Source of the DNA: Lachnospiraceae bacterium
Lineage (GTDB): Bacteria > Bacillota > Clostridia > Lachnospirales > Lachnospiraceae
Reading direction: 5' to 3'
Assembly: GCA_024693925.1 (NCBI GenBank)
Contig: JAILKH010000015.1
Location: forward strand, 1-64,000
Length of the DNA: 64,000 bases
Shown here: piece after piece, positions 61,027 through 64,000 of the stretch
Layout of the letters: each line of letters starts with the position of its first letter
How positions within the stretch are numbered: position 1 is the first letter of the stretch
The notes under the pieces: generated by a model
Database searches by the model: none
Told to the model about the DNA's origin: nothing
Seen by the model: only the letters and a program-made list of their open reading frames with translations
Position numbers and translations under genes: made by a program

Positions 61027-63090
61027 TCAAAATACAAGTGGCCTGTATATATGAACATCTTCATCCTCTGATTCTTCAATTGTCGGACTACTGGCCATGT
61101 TTTCAGGAAGAAAATCCGGAAGTACCGGAGCAGGTCCCATACTTTCCAACTCTTTAACTCTTTCTCTCTCTTCCGATTCCTTATTTGTATTAAGAACTAT
61201 CTTTTCTCCCAGGGAATCAACATCAATTTCATCCCCTCGGATTTTTTCCTGTTTATCTTTAATATCCTTTTCATCCTCAGGTTCCTTTGATTCCTTTGAT
61301 ACTTCCAAAAAATCTTCCCCGGATTCATTATCCTCATCATTTTTGGAATCCGCCAACAAAGAGGAAGGTTCCTTCGATTCTTCTGCCGCTTCTTCCACTT
61401 CTTCATCTTCCGCAACAAATATCTGAATATTCTCGCTGCTGTCAGAAGGTATACCTCTGCCTCCCCTTTCATCAGCTCCATATGAAAAATCACCCAGCCT
61501 TGATTTTTCATAAACCTTTATATCTTCTTCGGATAATACCTTTTCTTCAGATACCTTTACAGAATAAAGCGCAGAATCAGGCTCTACGGTATTTCTGTAC
61601 GACATATAACCGGTTTCATACATATCTACCGATATTACAACTTCATTTTCCTCTTTATTTCCTTCACCAGTTACAAAACTCAGGATATTTTCACTCTCGG
61701 CATCCTTATCAGCCTCTTCTTCCTTCAAAACACCGGAATCCTTACGATCTCCTTTAATTTCGGCAGTTTTCTCTTCGCTCCCTGCTTCACTATCCTCCGC
61801 CATAGTACTAATTAACGTTTCATTATCTGCCGCTTCCGTATCTGCCGTCTCTATAGGGTTTTCTATAATATTATCTTCTTCTTTATTGACTTCTTCCCCT
61901 TCTGATGTCCCCTCAGAGCTTTCTATAATATCCTCTTCCTTATTAACCTCTTCTGTTTCTGCCGTCTTCTCAGGACTGTTAATAATATTTTCTTCCTCTT
62001 TATAGACTTTTCCTTTGTCTGCCGTCTCTTCAGAACTTTCTATAACATCCTCTTCCTCTTTATGAACCTCTTCCGTTTCTGCCGTCTCTTCAGAACTTTC
62101 TATAACATCCTCTTCCTCTTTATGAACCTCTTCCGTTTCTATCGTCTCTTCAGAACTTTCTATAACATCCTCTTCCTCTTTATCGATCTCTCCCGTATCA
62201 GCCGCTTCATTAAGAATCTCTTTGATCATCATTTCCTCTTCATCGGCTCTTAAGATATTATCTTCCTCTTTGATGTTTTCTTCATCATCTCCCGCTGCCT
62301 TATCGGGTTCTTGTGCATAAGCAGATTTCTTTCCTCTTGCCAGTCTTTCTTCAAAACTGAGTTCAATCTTCGGTTCGGGACTTTGAACCGGAAATATGGT
62401 AAATGGTTCATCACGCATAATATCCATAACCGTTTCATCACGCTCCGACACTAAATCTTCCACCAAAATATCGGTCTTTTCAATATCCTGCCTGTAGAAG
62501 TGGTCCCGCATCATATCAAGGTATTTAATAAACTCCTCATTCATCTCATCCAGATTGGGAGTACCTTCTCTGAATTTATCCTTAACAAACCCATCAGACA
62601 TCCAGCTTATCATTTTTATGACCTTATGCACATCCACAGGCCGATTAAACTTAGACATATCAACCCTTGAATACAGATCTTCAAACATGTCATCCACAGT
62701 ATTACCGGATTCCTCAATAACCTCAAGGGCATCCGGATGAGTTTCATATTTAACACTGTTTATAAATTGCAGCATATAAGGATAATTTTTCATGATACGA
62801 AGCTTTGCGATTTCGATCATTCTTTGAATAACAAAAAAATCAGTTTCATTTTTATCAACTATCTGGGTAAATTCGATCATCATATATTTAAGACTGTAAT
62901 CATATATGAACTCATAAACTCCCTGTTTACTGATAAAATAATGAAACAAAAGTCCCTTACTGATACCTGCGGCTTTCACAATAACATCAGTACTGGACTT
63001 TCTGTATCCATTTTCGGAGAACACCATTAAAGCGGCATTTATAATAGCGTCCTGTTTCTGTTTTTTTACATCAAAAAATTTCGGATTCAT
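61027..63090 (-). CDS. TetR-family protein with long acidic repeat tail
   Basis: A 687-residue protein, over three times the normal TetR length. Residues 1-195 are a complete TetR regulator (HTH ALMVFSENGYRKSSTDVIVKAAGISKGLLFHYF, then a normal ligand-binding half). The remaining 490 residues are Glu-rich, low-complexity and probably disordered. They hold about six 19-20-residue repeats (KEEEDVIESSEETAETEEV type, about residues 300-420), from a 60-bp DNA repeat. ATG at 63090 is preferred to a TTG at 63099. A TTGACT-N5-AGTCAA palindrome upstream may be its operator. Confidence 0.82.
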   Translation of the reverse strand: MNPKFFDVKKQKQDAIINAALMVFSENGYRKSSTDVIVKAAGISKGLLFHYFISKQGVYEFIYDYSLKYMMIEFTQIVDKNETDFFVIQRMIEIAKLRIMKNYPYMLQFINSVKYETHPDALEVIEESGNTVDDMFEDLYSRVDMSKFNRPVDVHKVIKMISWMSDGFVKDKFREGTPNLDEMNEEFIKYLDMMRDHFYRQDIEKTDILVEDLVSERDETVMDIMRDEPFTIFPVQSPEPKIELSFEERLARGKKSAYAQEPDKAAGDDEENIKEEDNILRADEEEMMIKEILNEAADTGEIDKEEEDVIESSEETIETEEVHKEEEDVIESSEETAETEEVHKEEEDVIESSEETADKGKVYKEEENIINSPEKTAETEEVNKEEDIIESSEGTSEGEEVNKEEDNIIENPIETADTEAADNETLISTMAEDSEAGSEEKTAEIKGDRKDSGVLKEEEADKDAESENILSFVTGEGNKEENEVVISVDMYETGYMSYRNTVEPDSALYSVKVSEEKVLSEEDIKVYEKSRLGDFSYGADERGGRGIPSDSSENIQIFVAEDEEVEEAAEESKEPSSLLADSKNDEDNESGEDFLEVSKESKEPEDEKDIKDKQEKIRGDEIDVDSLGEKIVLNTNKESEERERVKELESMGPAPVLPDFLPENMASSPTIEESEDEDVHIYRPLVF
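61861..62200. repeat. 60-bp tandem repeat in TetR tail gene
   Basis: Five to six in-frame units of 57-60 bp encode the acidic repeat of the TetR fusion. The units at 62041-62100 and 62101-62160 differ at only two positions. Units further out have diverged. Recent expansion is likely. Confidence 0.88.
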
Positions 63091-63114
63091 CCCATACAAT
63101 ACCTTTCTTAATTT

Positions 63115-63131
63115 TTGACTATAAAAGTCAA
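63115..63131. promoter_or_regulatory. Candidate TetR operator
   Basis: Inverted repeat TTGACT-ATAAA-AGTCAA, 24 bases upstream of the TetR-tail start. Position suits autoregulation; no other support. Confidence 0.45.
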
Positions 63132-63212
63132 CCCCATAATTAAGTTAGCACAATATATCGAATTATGCAACCCGTTTATTTTTTTCAGTCAAAATATTTT
63201 AATATATTTTCC

Positions 63213-64000
63213 TTAATACAATATACTTCTGTCTTCATTTGTCAATTGCTGGAGCGGATCAAAAAAACCTTCGGGAATATTCATTTGATCAGGACAATTT
63301 ACCACATACTTTTCTTCAAATACATATCTTCTCATAGGTTTATCAAAATAGAAACCCTGGATAAGCCGAATATTCATATCATCCAACACACGAAGCTGCT
63401 CCTCCGTTTCTATTCCCTCAACACATATTTTAACCTCCAACGCTTCCGCCAACTCTCCCACCATTCTTACAAAGGCCTGAGCATATTGATCTACCGCCAG
63501 ATCCTTAACAAAACTCTGGTCAACCTTTATAACATCCAAAGGGATTTCTCTTATGTGGCTTAATGACGAATACCCCGTGCCAAAATCATCCAAAGCTATA
63601 CGGACCCCAAGTTTTTTTATACTGCTCAAAATCCGTTTCATACGCTCCATATCATTGATCGCAAGACTTTCGGTTACCTCAAGTGTGAGATTTCTGGGAT
63701 TTATACCTGTTTCCTTAATTATGTTTTCAATTGTTTCCACAACATCATTCTGCAAAAGCTGAACAACCGACAGATTAACATTAACTTTATAGTACGGATG
63801 CCCGCTTTCATTCCAATGCTTACATGCCAGACAGGCTTCTCTTAATACATAATTACCGATGGGATTAATAAGTCCCAAATATTCTGCAAGAGGAATAAAA
63901 TCCCCGGGTGAAACAAAACCCAACTCCGAACTGTTCCATCTTATCAGCGCTTCGGCACCTGTACATATTCCTCCACCCTGAGTATCAATAATAGGCTGAT
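63213..64000 (-). CDS. EAL-domain c-di-GMP phosphodiesterase, partial
   Basis: The C-terminal part of an EAL protein whose start lies beyond the right edge. The frame is open to the edge, reading QPIIDTQGGGICTGAEALIRW, so the EAL motif is included. Catalytic residues are present: Asn in NVNLSVVQL, Glu in LEVTES, the Asp pair in ALDDFGTGYSS, Lys in IKVDQSF, Glu in CVEGIETEE, Gln in IQGFYFDKPM. It should hydrolyse c-di-GMP to pGpG. Any sensor or GGDEF domain would be outside the window. Confidence 0.92.
   Translation of the reverse strand, partial: QPIIDTQGGGICTGAEALIRWNSSELGFVSPGDFIPLAEYLGLINPIGNYVLREACLACKHWNESGHPYYKVNVNLSVVQLLQNDVVETIENIIKETGINPRNLTLEVTESLAINDMERMKRILSSIKKLGVRIALDDFGTGYSSLSHIREIPLDVIKVDQSFVKDLAVDQYAQAFVRMVGELAEALEVKICVEGIETEEQLRVLDDMNIRLIQGFYFDKPMRRYVFEEKYVVNCPDQMNIPEGFFDPLQQLTNEDRSILY

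Noticed and set aside
61287..61757. A 156-residue + strand frame opposite the TetR tail
   Set aside because: Its Leu/Pro/His-rich product is the antisense of the low-complexity acidic tail.

Overview
The window looks like chromosomal DNA from a low-GC, Gram-positive anaerobe of the class Clostridia, most likely a Lachnospiraceae-type gut or rumen bacterium. This rests on AT-rich DNA, AGGAGG-type ribosome sites, sigma-A promoters of the TTGACA-N17-TATAAT kind, a CIRCE element before clpB, DUF4364 and DUF3793 proteins, NiaR, a YtrA-type GntR regulator, several c-di-GMP proteins, and genes for xylose, beta-mannoside and glycogen use. I see no prophage, transposase, CRISPR array or integrase. One tRNA, tRNA-Arg(ACG), is present. 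Species assignment is inference from gene content only.

Layout. 0-3.9 kb: a GntR-ABC operon (regulator, ATPase, permease) with a textbook promoter and a perfect AGTGTA-N13-TACACT operator. 3.9-6.9 kb: a membrane DUF3810 zinc-peptidase-like protein and a repeat-rich zinc-ribbon/DUF6273 membrane protein. 7-9.8 kb (+ strand): a CPA1 Na+/H+ antiporter with a two-lobed TrkA/RCK protein. 9.8-14.4 kb: a MacAB-like efflux operon (adaptor, ATPase, FtsX permease). 14.6-17.1 kb: xylose isomerase broken by one in-frame TGA, then DUF3793 and flavodoxin. The efflux, xylA and flavodoxin promoters share a TTAGC-N4-GCTAA inverted repeat. 17.2-20.6 kb: NUDIX hydrolase, lipoprotein alpha/beta hydrolase, and a PTS-EIIC-like permease beside the NiaR repressor. 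20.8 kb: tRNA-Arg. 21-27 kb: a PMT-like membrane glycosyltransferase, a TPR protein, a 72-residue protein coupled to valS, and valS.

27-33 kb: a histidine-kinase-like hybrid protein that has lost its phospho-accepting His but keeps receiver and GGDEF domains, then glgX and a membrane diguanylate cyclase. 33-37.4 kb: an ECF S component, a lipoprotein, clpB under CIRCE control, and a YqeY protein. 37.5-41.9 kb: a CbbX/SpoVK-type AAA protein, a GNAT protein, and a membrane GGDEF(degenerate)-EAL protein. 42-43.4 kb (+): deoC and a CarD-family regulator. 43.4-46.8 kb: a VWA - MoxR AAA - YgjP metallopeptidase operon. 47-52.3 kb: TetR, DUF4364, rarA, and a GH2 beta-mannosidase-like protein without its usual acid/base Glu. 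52.4-58 kb: a five-gene operon of two zinc-ribbon proteins and an ABC-2 exporter. 58.2-61 kb: an ArsR metal sensor, an RsmF-like rRNA methyltransferase, and a PfkB-like protein with Asn at the catalytic Asp. 61-63.1 kb: a TetR protein with a very long acidic repeat tail. The right edge cuts into an EAL-domain phosphodiesterase.

Functional themes: c-di-GMP signalling (four proteins), export by ABC systems (three operons), plant-sugar metabolism, and AAA-driven protein remodelling. The best leads for something undescribed are the VWA-MoxR-YgjP unit, the zinc-ribbon/ABC exporter operon, the TetR protein with the acidic tail, the TTAGC-N4-GCTAA local regulon, and the group of proteins with a replaced key catalytic residue.
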